From a bacterium (lineage in GTDB: Bacteria; Verrucomicrobiota; Verrucomicrobiae; Opitutales; Opitutaceae): 7,106 nt of DNA. Below the pieces are notes generated by a model, which was not told the origin of the DNA, did not search any database, and was given only the letters and a program-made list of their open reading frames with translations. Position numbers and translations under genes: made by a program. This document shows, one piece after another, positions 1-6,437 of this stretch. Each line of letters opens with the position of its first letter. The stretch's first letter is position 1. Location of the stretch: NCBI GenBank assembly GCA_021780625.1, contig JAJXYI010000025.1, forward strand, positions 1-7,106, written 5' to 3'.

Positions 1-1369
1 CATGACGGTGCTCATGTCGGGCATCAACATGTACGCGATGGCGGCGGTGATGCAGGTCGTGCTCGGGTGGAACCTCCACTTCTCGATCTGGGTGTCGTCG
101 ATCACCGTGGCGATCTACGTGGCCCTCGGCGGCCTGACCTCCGCGATCTTCAACGAAGTGCTGCAGTTCTTCCTGATCTGGCTGGGCGCGCTGGTGATTC
201 CGATTGTCGGACTCACGGAGACCGGCGGCTGGTCCGGGCTGAAGGACCGTATCGTCCACAATCTGACGCACGGTGCCACGTACCTGCACATGTGGAGCAC
301 GCTGGGCAACTTTCAGGACAACCCGATGGGCATCCAATGGGTGGGCATCGTGTTCGGCCTGGGCTTCGTGATCTCGTTTGGCTACTGGACGACGGACTTC
401 CTGGTGGTGCAGCGCGTGATCACCACGAAGGATCTGCGCTCGGCGCAGATGGCTCCGATCATCGGAGCGTTCTTCAAGATGGCGGTGCCGCTGATCGTGA
501 TTCTCCCCGGCCTGATCGGCCTGGGCGTGCTCAACAGCCACGGCATGACGCTGGTGTCCGCGAACCTGGCGAAGCCCGGCCAGTACACCTACAACGACGT
601 GTTGCCGCTACTCTTGGTACGCTACGCAGGCCCGGGCCTGCTGGGCCTGGGCGTGACCGCACTGATCGCGGGCTTCATGTCGGGCATGGCGGGCAACGTG
701 ACCGCGTTTGCGACGGTGTGGACTTACGACATTTATCGTCCGCTGATTCGTCCGCTGTTTCGCGGACGTGAAACGGTATCCGCCGCGGTCGCCGCGGGTG
801 GATCAGCCGAGCTCAACGAGATCGAGGCTGCGGGCGACGACCAGCACTACCTCAAGATGGGACGCTGGAGTACGATCGTGGGCGTGCTGGTGAGCATCGG
901 CACGGCGTACCTGGCGATGCAGTTCAGCAGCATCATGGACTACGTCCAGGCGCTGTTCAGCTTCTTCGTGGCGCCGCTGTTCGGCACGATTCTATTGGGC
1001 ATGCTGTGGAAGCGCGCGACCCCCGCGGGCGGCTTCTGGGGCCTTCTGACCGGCACGGCCTCCTCGGTGGGCATGTGGGCGTGGGTGAAGGTCGATCCCT
1101 CGGCCCTCTCGATCATCGCCCTGTCCAAGTACGCGCAGCCGATGGCGCAGAACATGTATCAGGCGCTGTGGTCGTGGTGCATCTGCGTCGCGGTCACGGT
1201 CGTCGTGAGCTACATGACCCAGCCCCTGTCCGAGGATCGCTTGAAGGGTCTGGTCTATGGCTGCACCGAGATTCCGCATTCCAGAGACCTGGCTTGGTAC
1301 AAGCGGCCTTTCTTCTGGGGCATGCTGGCCCTGGTGCTGCTCGTGGTCCTGAACATTATGTTCTGGTAA
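1..1369 (+). CDS. Sodium:solute symporter (SSS family), C-terminal part, cut by left window edge
   Basis: A secondary transporter of the SSS/SGLT family, which normally couples Na+ entry to uptake of a sugar, amino acid or other small solute across the inner membrane. The 455 visible residues contain about ten hydrophobic segments, roughly at residues 5-22, 28-46, 54-71, 112-137, 152-177, 203-235, 291-308, 315-336, 343-361, 386-404 and 438-455. The frame is open to the window edge and the first methionine already lies in a membrane segment, so the true start and probably two or three helices lie upstream. Family hallmarks are GGLTSAIFNEVLQF (residues 43-56) and the helix ending TYDIYRP (241-247), which matches the family's helix 8. 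Aligned by eye with vSGLT, the first Na2-site serine is S227, but the next position is G228 instead of Ser. The substrate cannot be told. A small membrane protein follows 35 bp downstream. Confidence 0.9.
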   Translation, partial: MTVLMSGINMYAMAAVMQVVLGWNLHFSIWVSSITVAIYVALGGLTSAIFNEVLQFFLIWLGALVIPIVGLTETGGWSGLKDRIVHNLTHGATYLHMWSTLGNFQDNPMGIQWVGIVFGLGFVISFGYWTTDFLVVQRVITTKDLRSAQMAPIIGAFFKMAVPLIVILPGLIGLGVLNSHGMTLVSANLAKPGQYTYNDVLPLLLVRYAGPGLLGLGVTALIAGFMSGMAGNVTAFATVWTYDIYRPLIRPLFRGRETVSAAVAAGGSAELNEIEAAGDDQHYLKMGRWSTIVGVLVSIGTAYLAMQFSSIMDYVQALFSFFVAPLFGTILLGMLWKRATPAGGFWGLLTGTASSVGMWAWVKVDPSALSIIALSKYAQPMAQNMYQALWSWCICVAVTVVVSYMTQPLSEDRLKGLVYGCTEIPHSRDLAWYKRPFFWGMLALVLLVVLNIMFW

Positions 1370-1404
1370 ACGGCATTCCCTCAAACCCCTGACGTGCTGC
1401 GATC

Positions 1405-1614
1405 ATGAGCGAAAACAAATCCATTCCCATCTGGTTCTTCATCGGCCTGCTGCTCTTCGTCTATGGCATCCTCTGCCTGGGCGCGGGCATCGTGCAGTTC
1501 TCCCATCCGCCGTCGGTCGAGATGCCCGACATGCATGCGACCTTCTGGGGTGGTGTCGTGCTGTTCCTCGTGGGCGGCACCTACACCCTGGTTTACTGGC
1601 CGCGCAAGAAGTAG
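1405..1614 (+). CDS. Small two-helix membrane protein downstream of the symporter
   Basis: A 69-residue protein of unknown function with two clear hydrophobic stretches, about residues 8-28 (IPIWFFIGLLLFVYGILCLG) and 46-64 (TFWGGVVLFLVGGTYTLVYW). They are joined by a short polar loop, HPPSVEMPDMHA, and the protein ends in a basic tail, PRKK, which favours a cytoplasmic C-terminus. It starts 35 bp after the symporter stop and is followed by a strong terminator, so it is very likely the last gene of the symporter transcript. No good Shine-Dalgarno sequence precedes the ATG at 1405, so it may depend on translation of the upstream gene. Small partner subunits of SSS transporters are known (for example the DUF4212 type, usually encoded upstream). 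This protein could play a similar role, but that is inferred only from its position and topology. I also recall similar proteins beside symporters in Acidobacteriota, unverified here. Confidence 0.8.
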   Translation: MSENKSIPIWFFIGLLLFVYGILCLGAGIVQFSHPPSVEMPDMHATFWGGVVLFLVGGTYTLVYWPRKK

Positions 1615-1637
1615 GGCGGCCATTGAGTCGACTCCCG

Positions 1638-1680
1638 GGCGGGCTTGGACGCGAATGAGCGTCCGCCCGCCTTTTATTTT
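1638..1680 (+). terminator. Strong rho-independent terminator
   Basis: Stem GGCGGGC (1638-1644) plus GGACGC (1647-1652), with a TT bulge between them, pairs exactly with GCGTCC (1659-1664) plus GCCCGCC (1665-1671) around a six-base loop, GAATGA. A T-rich run, TTTTATTTT (1672-1680), follows directly. Thirteen GC-rich pairs and the T tract make this a textbook intrinsic terminator. It closes the symporter/small-protein transcript 24 bp after its last stop codon. Confidence 0.93.
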
Positions 1681-1822
1681 AGACAGACCTCTCGGGGCGG
1701 AGGCCTCCGGGGTGGGGGCGGCGAAAGACGATGGAGCAGCTTTGCCAGAATTCCCTGCGGCGGTCAGCGCCGACGCTGAGGGGGCGGCGGATGGGGGCCA
1801 ATGTGCCGTTGAACTGGAGCAT

Positions 1823-2263
1823 ATGAATCCAGCGTGCCCCTCCATCGCCGAGGAGAAGTTCCTCGCGGGCTACAACTGTGCCCAGGCCGTCCTCTATTCC
1901 ACCGCAGGAAATTTGGGCATCGAAAAAAACACCGCCCTGAAGGTTGCGTGCGGTTTCGGGGCTGGGTATGGGCGCGCGCAGGAGGTCTGTGGCGCGGTCA
2001 GCGGAGCCGTGATGGCGATTGGCCTGAAGCATGGGCGCGGGGAACGGGAGGAGAAGAGCCGCACGGAGGACACCTATCGCCGCACCCGGGAGTTCATCGC
2101 GCATTTCAAACAACGCCACGGATCCATCCAGTGCCGGGAGCTGATCGGCTGCGACCTGCAAACCCCGGAGGGGCAGCAGTCCTTCAAGGACCGGGACCTC
2201 CTCCACACAACCTGTGCACGGTGCGTGCGAACGGCGGCCGAGTGGGTGGCCTCGGCATCGTGA
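1823..2263 (+). CDS. C_GCAxxG_C_C family putative redox protein
   Basis: A 146-residue cysteine-rich protein matching the C_GCAxxG_C_C family of putative redox-active proteins, whose biochemical role is not established. Eight cysteines are at 5, 19, 43, 56, 104, 110, 131 and 134. Recognisable blocks are the N-terminal FLAGYNCAQAVL (13-24), the glycine-rich CGFGAGYGR (43-51), CGAVSGAVMAIG (56-67), the pair in CRELIGC (104-110) and the closing CARC (131-134). No signal peptide or membrane helix is present, so it should be cytosolic. The frame is open further upstream, but the ATG at 1823 is chosen because the family typically begins just before the FLAGYNCAQ block, and GGAG (1816-1819) lies three bases before it, a rather short spacing. 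Its stop overlaps the GTG start of the next gene. The cysteines could bind a metal or an Fe-S cluster, or form disulfides; sequence alone does not decide. Confidence 0.85.
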   Translation: MNPACPSIAEEKFLAGYNCAQAVLYSTAGNLGIEKNTALKVACGFGAGYGRAQEVCGAVSGAVMAIGLKHGRGEREEKSRTEDTYRRTREFIAHFKQRHGSIQCRELIGCDLQTPEGQQSFKDRDLLHTTCARCVRTAAEWVASAS

Positions 2264-2724
2264 CCAACGCAACCGGCGGATGCCTGTGCGGCGACGTGCG
2301 CTATCGGCTGAGGGCCGAGCCGATTGCGCTCTATTGCTGCCACTGCACGGAGTGCCAGACCACCAGCGGCTCGAGCTTCGTCATGGCGCTTAGGATACCG
2401 TACGGTGGACTCTCGGTGACCAAGGGCAGCGTCCGGCTGTGCGAACGTGCGGAGGCAGGTGGCATCGCCCGCAACGTCGGCCGCTGCCCGAGTTGCCTCA
2501 CCGCTCTCTGGAGCGAACGTCTCGAGGGGAGGGCGTTTCAGACCGTCTATGCCGGCACGCTGGACGACTCCGCCAACCTGCAGCCCGTCGCCCATATTTG
2601 GATCCAGGACGCCCAGCCCTGGATAAGGTTCGACGAGCGAACCCTCCGCTTCAGCCAGAGCCCGCCAACCATGCAACCGATCATCGACGTTTGGCGCCAA
2701 CGGCAGTCTCCGAAACAGGGTTAG
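2260..2724 (+). CDS. GFA / CENP-V domain zinc-binding protein
   Basis: A 154-residue member of the GFA (glutathione-dependent formaldehyde-activating enzyme-like) family. Two zinc sites are visible. GGCLCGDVRY (C8, C10) with CPSC (C76, C79) gives the four-cysteine structural site, and CHCTEC (C27, C29, C32) gives the three-cysteine site whose spacing matches the catalytic zinc of Gfa. The ending TALWSE after CPSC is also typical. The start is taken as the GTG at 2260: no ATG lies close to the first zinc motif, and GTGA overlaps the preceding stop (TGA 2261-2263), the usual arrangement for translational coupling. The length fits the family. Most members have no proven substrate and few act on formaldehyde, so an activity on S-hydroxymethylglutathione is only a possibility. 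Its pairing with another cysteine-rich protein suggests a shared thiol or redox role. Confidence 0.88.
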   Translation: MTNATGGCLCGDVRYRLRAEPIALYCCHCTECQTTSGSSFVMALRIPYGGLSVTKGSVRLCERAEAGGIARNVGRCPSCLTALWSERLEGRAFQTVYAGTLDDSANLQPVAHIWIQDAQPWIRFDERTLRFSQSPPTMQPIIDVWRQRQSPKQG

Positions 2725-3078
2725 ATACGAATCGGAAAGCGACGGCTCAGTCAGAGACGAAGAGGAGCAGGTCACTGACGGCAGAGGTCAGTTGCCAAAG
2801 GTCGGTCGGAATAGCCCGAAGCTCAGGTCTTCGTTAGAGCGGGGGCTCCGTCTTTGGACGGGAAGTCTCTACGGCCCGACGCCCGCGTCTGGCCCAGCCG
2901 CATTTGGACGGGTGCAGTGGAGGCCCGCCGTGGATCGCCAATTGGATTGAGTCGGAATGGGTGTGGAGCCATACTTGCCGGATCCAGCAGGCGAACCCGT
3001 CCGCGACGGCGCTACCGAGAGACCGGTCCCATCCGGTCCACGCCACCGTGGATGAAGCGAACCTAACCAGAGGTAACC
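2725..3078. other. Gene-free stretch with small hairpins upstream of the lipoprotein
   Basis: No open frame here looks like a gene on either strand. The stretch holds a small hairpin, ACTGAC/GTCAGT (2774-2779 with 2787-2792), that lacks a T tract and so is not a convincing terminator. The 10-bp word TTTGGACGGG occurs twice, 50 bp apart (2853-2862 and 2903-2912). Two hairpins near the lipoprotein start are listed separately. It presumably carries the lipoprotein promoter, but no convincing -35/-10 pair could be picked by eye. Confidence 0.6.
3021..3052 (+). promoter_or_regulatory. Two mutually exclusive hairpins in the lipoprotein leader
   Basis: GACCGG (3021-3026) pairs with CCGGTC (3033-3038) around TCCCAT. 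Directly after it, TCCACG (3037-3042) pairs with CGTGGA (3047-3052) around CCAC. They share bases 3037-3038, so both cannot form fully at once. They end 26 bases before the lipoprotein start. Short GC-rich palindromes arise by chance in such DNA, so a regulatory role is only a possibility. Confidence 0.2.
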
Positions 3079-4689
3079 ATGAATACCGACCGGATTGCGT
3101 TGCGTCCGCGGACGCGCGCTCTCATTGCGGCGCTGGGCATGATCGTGCTCAGCGCGTGTTCCCGTCTCGAATACGTCAAGGTTCCGACTCCGACCCAATA
3201 CGCCGTATGGAACGACGAACTGCAGAAGAAGGCCGACTCGATGAAGGGCGTGCGGTATTACCTGCCGCGTCCGTTTCTCGTCCTGAAGCAGTCGACTCCC
3301 GTCGCGCAGCGCACGGCCTTGGTGAGTTTCCATTGGGACGCCTCTTCCGGGGCCTACCTCCTGGACCTGCCGGCGGCCAACACGCACTGGGTCGCGAAGA
3401 TCGCTCCGACCAAGCTCTCGATCACTCAGGCCCTGGCGAGCACGCTCTCGACCCGGGCGCCTGCGGTTGTTGGAGGAGCAGCGAGAGGATCGAATCAGGG
3501 GGCAACCAGCGAGGCGGCCGCCGACGCCGGGACTGCTGCAGCCAATGCTGCGGCGGGCTCGCTCACGGGACCGAACACGGCGCCCGCCGCCCCGTCGACT
3601 CCGTCGGAGCTCCACGCGAGCACGGGATATATCAACGGCACCGACCCTGTCACTCGGCTCGGCGACCGGTTCGACATTGTCTACCTGCCCGACTTCGAGG
3701 AGCAGTACGTGATCCAGCCTCATGCGGGGCTCGGCAAGGCGGAGATCGAGACGCGCCTTCGCAACGGCTGGGCCGCGGAGACGTTCTCCCAGTCGGTGGA
3801 CAACTCGAAGCTCATCCCGTACGTGATCGATCAGGTGTCGAAGGCTTCAACGGCGGCCGCCAATATCTTCACAACTTGGGCTCCGCTCGCCGCCGGTCTG
3901 CCTCCCGGGTCGACGGTGCCGCTGCAGGCGCTAGCGACAAAAGGCGGACAGCAGGGCGCCCTGTCAGGGGAGGAGATCACTTCGGCTCACAAATTGCTCG
4001 GCGAGGTCCTGGTATTCAAGATTGCAGAGGTTCGGATCGCCCAGCCTGGCTTGTACCCCATTCTCAAGCCCAGGGAAATCCGCCAGTGGCTCGGCACCCA
4101 GGCTCCGTCCGGCACTGATCCGGACCTCGTGTTCGATACCTTTGTCATTTCCGCCAACACCCCGTGGGTGCGGCCGGATGTAACGTTCATCCCGTGCCCT
4201 CCCTTCACGATGGTTGGCTTCAATACGACCACCGAAGTGTTCCTGTCCCCCGCTACGGAGCGCATCGATGTGGCCTCGGGCGGAAACGGGCAGACGCTCC
4301 GGAACGGCGGCGATGAGGCCGGAAACGAAATCCGTCCAGCCCAGGCGCTCACAGGCCTGCGCGAATTGCTCTTTGGGAGTTCAAACCCCGCCACTCAGGA
4401 ACTCTGGAATGGCAAGTATTCGTCGATCGATCTCGCAGGCAGCGATGTGAGTGCGGCGGATGATCCGAAATTCCAGACCGAAATAGCGGTGAAGCTGAAG
4501 GGGGCTCCGCCGACCCAGGCCGATGCGGAGGCTTTGATGCAGCTCCTCGTCGCTCGTGCCAAGGCGAATAGGAAAGACCTGAAGGGCTGCCAGGCCTCCG
4601 TGGCCGCGGAGACTACTCCCCAGGTCGCCATCATCCGTTTTCCGGACCCTCCTCCGACCGTCTACGGCGCACTCAGGGGAGACTCGTGA
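3079..4689 (+). CDS. Lipoprotein of unknown function
   Basis: A 536-residue protein of unrecognised family. The N-terminus is a lipoprotein signal: basic RPRTR (9-13), a hydrophobic stretch (14-23) and the lipobox LSAC with the lipid-carrying C27, so the mature protein should be anchored in a membrane facing the periplasm or outside. The ATG at 3079 follows AGAGG (3069-3073) and gives a complete signal peptide. The mature part begins with a compact region containing KGVRYYLPRPFLVLK (56-70). An Ala/Gly/Ser/Thr-rich linker follows (about 130-175), then a second region with DIVYLPDFEEQYVI (199-212) and a long C-terminal part of mixed polarity. I recall the YYLPRP-type segment in other uncharacterised bacterial lipoproteins, but can attach no function. 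The next gene, a trypsin-like peptidase, begins one base after this stop, so the two are almost certainly co-transcribed and probably linked in function. Confidence 0.85.
   Translation: MNTDRIALRPRTRALIAALGMIVLSACSRLEYVKVPTPTQYAVWNDELQKKADSMKGVRYYLPRPFLVLKQSTPVAQRTALVSFHWDASSGAYLLDLPAANTHWVAKIAPTKLSITQALASTLSTRAPAVVGGAARGSNQGATSEAAADAGTAAANAAAGSLTGPNTAPAAPSTPSELHASTGYINGTDPVTRLGDRFDIVYLPDFEEQYVIQPHAGLGKAEIETRLRNGWAAETFSQSVDNSKLIPYVIDQVSKASTAAANIFTTWAPLAAGLPPGSTVPLQALATKGGQQGALSGEEITSAHKLLGEVLVFKIAEVRIAQPGLYPILKPREIRQWLGTQAPSGTDPDLVFDTFVISANTPWVRPDVTFIPCPPFTMVGFNTTTEVFLSPATERIDVASGGNGQTLRNGGDEAGNEIRPAQALTGLRELLFGSSNPATQELWNGKYSSIDLAGSDVSAADDPKFQTEIAVKLKGAPPTQADAEALMQLLVARAKANRKDLKGCQASVAAETTPQVAIIRFPDPPPTVYGALRGDS
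4675..4681 (+). promoter_or_regulatory. Ribosome binding site of the peptidase gene, inside the lipoprotein gene
   Basis: AGGGGAG lies nine bases before the ATG at 4691 and within the last codons of the lipoprotein gene. It supports 4691 over the in-frame ATG at 4730, which has no comparable sequence before it. Its position means the ribosome finishing the lipoprotein would expose or re-use it. Confidence 0.7.
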
Positions 4690-4690
4690 C

Positions 4691-5812
4691 ATGCAGACTC
4701 GAGGGGCAAAGGCCCGGCTTGGGACGCCAATGGCGCTCTCCGGGGAGTTGGAAGCGGCTCTCGCCTGCGCACGCGAGCGATTTGGCACGTGGCCCGACAT
4801 CCGGGGCTTTGGGTTCGGACGGAAATTCCTGCAGAGGCAGCGGTGCTTCCGGAAGAGCCGCGGCGTTGGGCCGCTGTGTCTGCACGTCTTTGTCGGCCGG
4901 AAGCTCGCGGAGCCTCCCCCCGGATACCGGCTTCCCAAGCGCCTTTACTACCGAGTGCCGGGACGCACGGCGAGAAAGTCGATCGAGCTCGACGTGGTCG
5001 CACTGGGCAAGGTCGAGCAGCAGGACGGGACGAGGAGGTTGACGTCGGCCGGGCCGCTGTGTGTCGGGCGCTTGTTTGGCTTTGAGCCGCCGCCTGCGGG
5101 CGGAGCATCGGGGCAGTATGAAATCGGAACCGCGGGCGCCCTGGTGTCGGACGAAGAGGAGAACGTCTACGCCGTCTCATCGGGCCATGTGTTCATCAAC
5201 ACGGGCGCCCCTTCATGGAATCGCCCGAGCTCCAACCTGCTGTTTCATCTCGTGGGACGCACCTGGGCACTGCCCCCCGAGAGCCTTCAGCCCCCGAGCC
5301 TCGGCGTGCCGCCCACCTTGGTGGACGGCATGGCGATGCGACTTCCCGCAGCGGCCGCGCCCGACCCTTCTCTCTCGGGATGGCCCCGGCTCTTCCGCGG
5401 TGAATTCGCCTCAGACGCCGATGTCGCCCTGGCCTTGAGTCGCCCTGCTGACGGCGCTTTCGTGTGGGCGGAGCGCGAGGGCGCCAGCACGCAAATACCC
5501 GTGGATCTCGTGGGACACGGGCATTTCTGTGAGATTCCGGATCTCTGTCCGGGAGTGAGAAACATCTATCCGTATTTCTGGACGTATCATTTTCCCCAGG
5601 ACACTGGTGGCAATCCATGGACCGTTACGCTCGGCGGGGACAGCGGCTCCGGACTCTACGTGCCGGACGCGAACGACCCCAGGGTCCCGAAGCTGCTGGG
5701 GTTTCACTTCGCCATTCATCGCGGCGACGGCAACGCCTGGATCGGCACGGCGATCCCGGCGGAGAACTTCATCGCTGCGACGCTGGGCGAAGCCCGATTG
5801 CACTGGACCTGA
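4691..5812 (+). CDS. Trypsin-like (chymotrypsin-fold) serine peptidase with an N-terminal extension
   Basis: A 373-residue protein with all three catalytic residues of a trypsin-fold peptidase in order: His166 in AVSSGHVF (compare the usual TAGHV), Asp244 in DADVALAL and Ser318 in GGDSGSGLY. The spacings, 78 and 74 residues, are reasonable for the fold. The first 120 residues resemble an N-terminal region I recall in bacterial NAL1/trypsin-like proteins: DIRGFGFGRKF (36-46), LCLHVFVGRKL (62-72), then RLPKRLYYRVPG (80-91) and ELDVVALGKVE (99-109). No signal peptide or membrane helix is visible, so it may stay in the cytoplasm or leave by another route. Six cysteines occur (26, 52, 63, 124, 280, 286); C280 and C286 are close enough to pair. 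The substrate is unknown. It starts one base after the lipoprotein stop, which points to a dedicated pair. An inactive homologue is unlikely given the complete triad. Confidence 0.85.
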   Translation: MQTRGAKARLGTPMALSGELEAALACARERFGTWPDIRGFGFGRKFLQRQRCFRKSRGVGPLCLHVFVGRKLAEPPPGYRLPKRLYYRVPGRTARKSIELDVVALGKVEQQDGTRRLTSAGPLCVGRLFGFEPPPAGGASGQYEIGTAGALVSDEEENVYAVSSGHVFINTGAPSWNRPSSNLLFHLVGRTWALPPESLQPPSLGVPPTLVDGMAMRLPAAAAPDPSLSGWPRLFRGEFASDADVALALSRPADGAFVWAEREGASTQIPVDLVGHGHFCEIPDLCPGVRNIYPYFWTYHFPQDTGGNPWTVTLGGDSGSGLYVPDANDPRVPKLLGFHFAIHRGDGNAWIGTAIPAENFIAATLGEARLHWT

Positions 5813-6042
5813 ACCCCGCCGACCCCCGAGCTATTGGGATAGAGTGATACCCTCGTTTTGTTCCGAACCAACCGTTGATGGAGCGAGCTCATTGACGGTT
5901 TATCCCCGGCAATTGACGTACCATCACCGTCGACCCGATCGGTGGCTGAAGCGGCACTGAATGATTTCAAGCGGTCCGAGATTTCCCAAGTGCGATTCGC
6001 CCGTGTGCGCAGATCGGTTCCCCTGCCAACGCACGCCCAGCT

Positions 6043-6102
6043 CGGAAACGGCTCCAGAACTGGAGGAGGTCACTAGTAAAACGTGCCCCCTCGGATCGGC
6101 TT
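6043..6102 (+). repeat. Imperfect ~60-bp direct repeat, copy 1
   Basis: Begins CGGAAACGGC and ends GGATCGGCTT. The core TAGTAAAACGTG (6074-6085) is identical in copy 2 (6299-6358), and the following C-run and GGATCGGCTT agree apart from one inserted base and one or two changes. The left half is weaker but still aligns (AACTGgAggAGGT against AACTGaAAAGGT). The copies start 256 bp apart. The function is unknown; such words may be ends of a mobile element. Confidence 0.75.
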
Positions 6103-6174
6103 ATTCCATCGAACGCGAGTTCGATTAAATAGGTTCTCCGGCTATTCGCTCCAAACTGATGCCGATGGAATAAG
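6100..6174. repeat. 12-bp perfect inverted repeat enclosing 51 bp
   Basis: CTTATTCCATCG (6100-6111) is the exact reverse complement of CGATGGAATAAG (6163-6174). A second palindrome, ATCGAAC-GCGA-GTTCGAT (6108-6125), overlaps the left arm. The structure could be a small palindromic element with terminal inverted repeats, or a protein-binding site. No target duplication is obvious on its flanks. Confidence 0.6.
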
Positions 6175-6181
6175 GGCATGA

Positions 6182-6319
6182 TCCCCCCGGTGGGCCCTGA
6201 GCTACGCCCTCGCAGCTGGCGGACCCGCCGCCCAACGCGTCTTCGCCGCGATGATGGACATGGCCAAAATCGAAACCGCCCGCCGCGGGTCCTGGTTCCG
6301 AAAACGGCCCCCTAACTGA
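6182..6319 (+). pseudogene. Fragment resembling the C-terminus of a PhnB-like VOC-family protein
   Basis: The frame from 6182 to the TGA at 6317-6319 has no suitable start and reads ...ALSYALAAGGPAAQRVF, then AAMMDMAKIETARRG. The block AQRVFAAMMDMAKIE strongly recalls the conserved C-terminal helix of PhnB-like VOC proteins (often annotated as 3-demethylubiquinone-9 3-methyltransferase), where xQRVxxAMMxMxKxDIAALxxA is usual. The rest of that protein, about 100 residues upstream, is missing, and the last residues (RGSWFRKRPPN) run into copy 2 of the direct repeat. It is therefore best read as a decayed or truncated remnant. The match is by eye from memory of the family, not from a search. Confidence 0.5.
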
Positions 6320-6358
6320 AAAGGTAAATAGTAAAACGTGACCCCCTAGGATCGGCTT
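6299..6358 (+). repeat. Imperfect ~60-bp direct repeat, copy 2
   Basis: Second copy of the repeat at 6043-6102. The right half (6329-6358) matches copy 1 in all but about two positions. Its left end overlaps the last codons of the VOC-like fragment, and it ends 79 bp before the hsdR start, so it lies in the likely promoter region of that gene. Confidence 0.75.
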
Positions 6359-6437
6359 CGAACAAAATCATCGCGCCATCGATTACCATCCTGCAACGTC
6401 TCGACTTTCCAGTACCGCTTCAGCCGGCCCCAGCCAG

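Larger units (their letters stand above)
5813..6437. other. Gene-poor region with repeats and a gene fragment
   Basis: No complete gene is supported in these 625 bases. The left part (5813-6042) shows nothing recognisable: no clear terminator after the peptidase gene, no tRNA, and only an unassigned open stretch ending at the TAG at 6074-6076. The right part holds two copies of an imperfect direct repeat of about 60 bp, a 12-bp inverted repeat and a fragment of a VOC-like gene, listed separately. Together they look like the remains of insertion or recombination events beside the restriction gene. Confidence 0.6.

Noticed and set aside
1463..1822. Upstream extension of the C_GCAxxG_C_C frame
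   Set aside because: It overlaps the small membrane protein gene and crosses the terminator at 1638-1680. Family similarity begins only after the ATG at 1823.
2774..2792. Hairpin ACTGAC/GTCAGT as a terminator for the GFA gene
   Set aside because: The stem is only six base pairs and no T run follows.
2853..2912. Two copies of TTTGGACGGG 50 bp apart as the start of a CRISPR-like or iterated array
   Set aside because: Only two copies of 10 bp exist, with no third unit or longer conserved repeat.
2869..3723. 284-residue open frame on the minus strand over the lipoprotein start
   Set aside because: Arginine- and glycine-rich composition typical of a shadow frame, and it is antisense to a clear lipoprotein signal sequence.
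5967..6179. 70-residue open frame on the minus strand
   Set aside because: It runs through copy 1 of the direct repeat and both arms of the inverted repeat, has no recognisable motif, and is explained by low stop density in GC-rich DNA.
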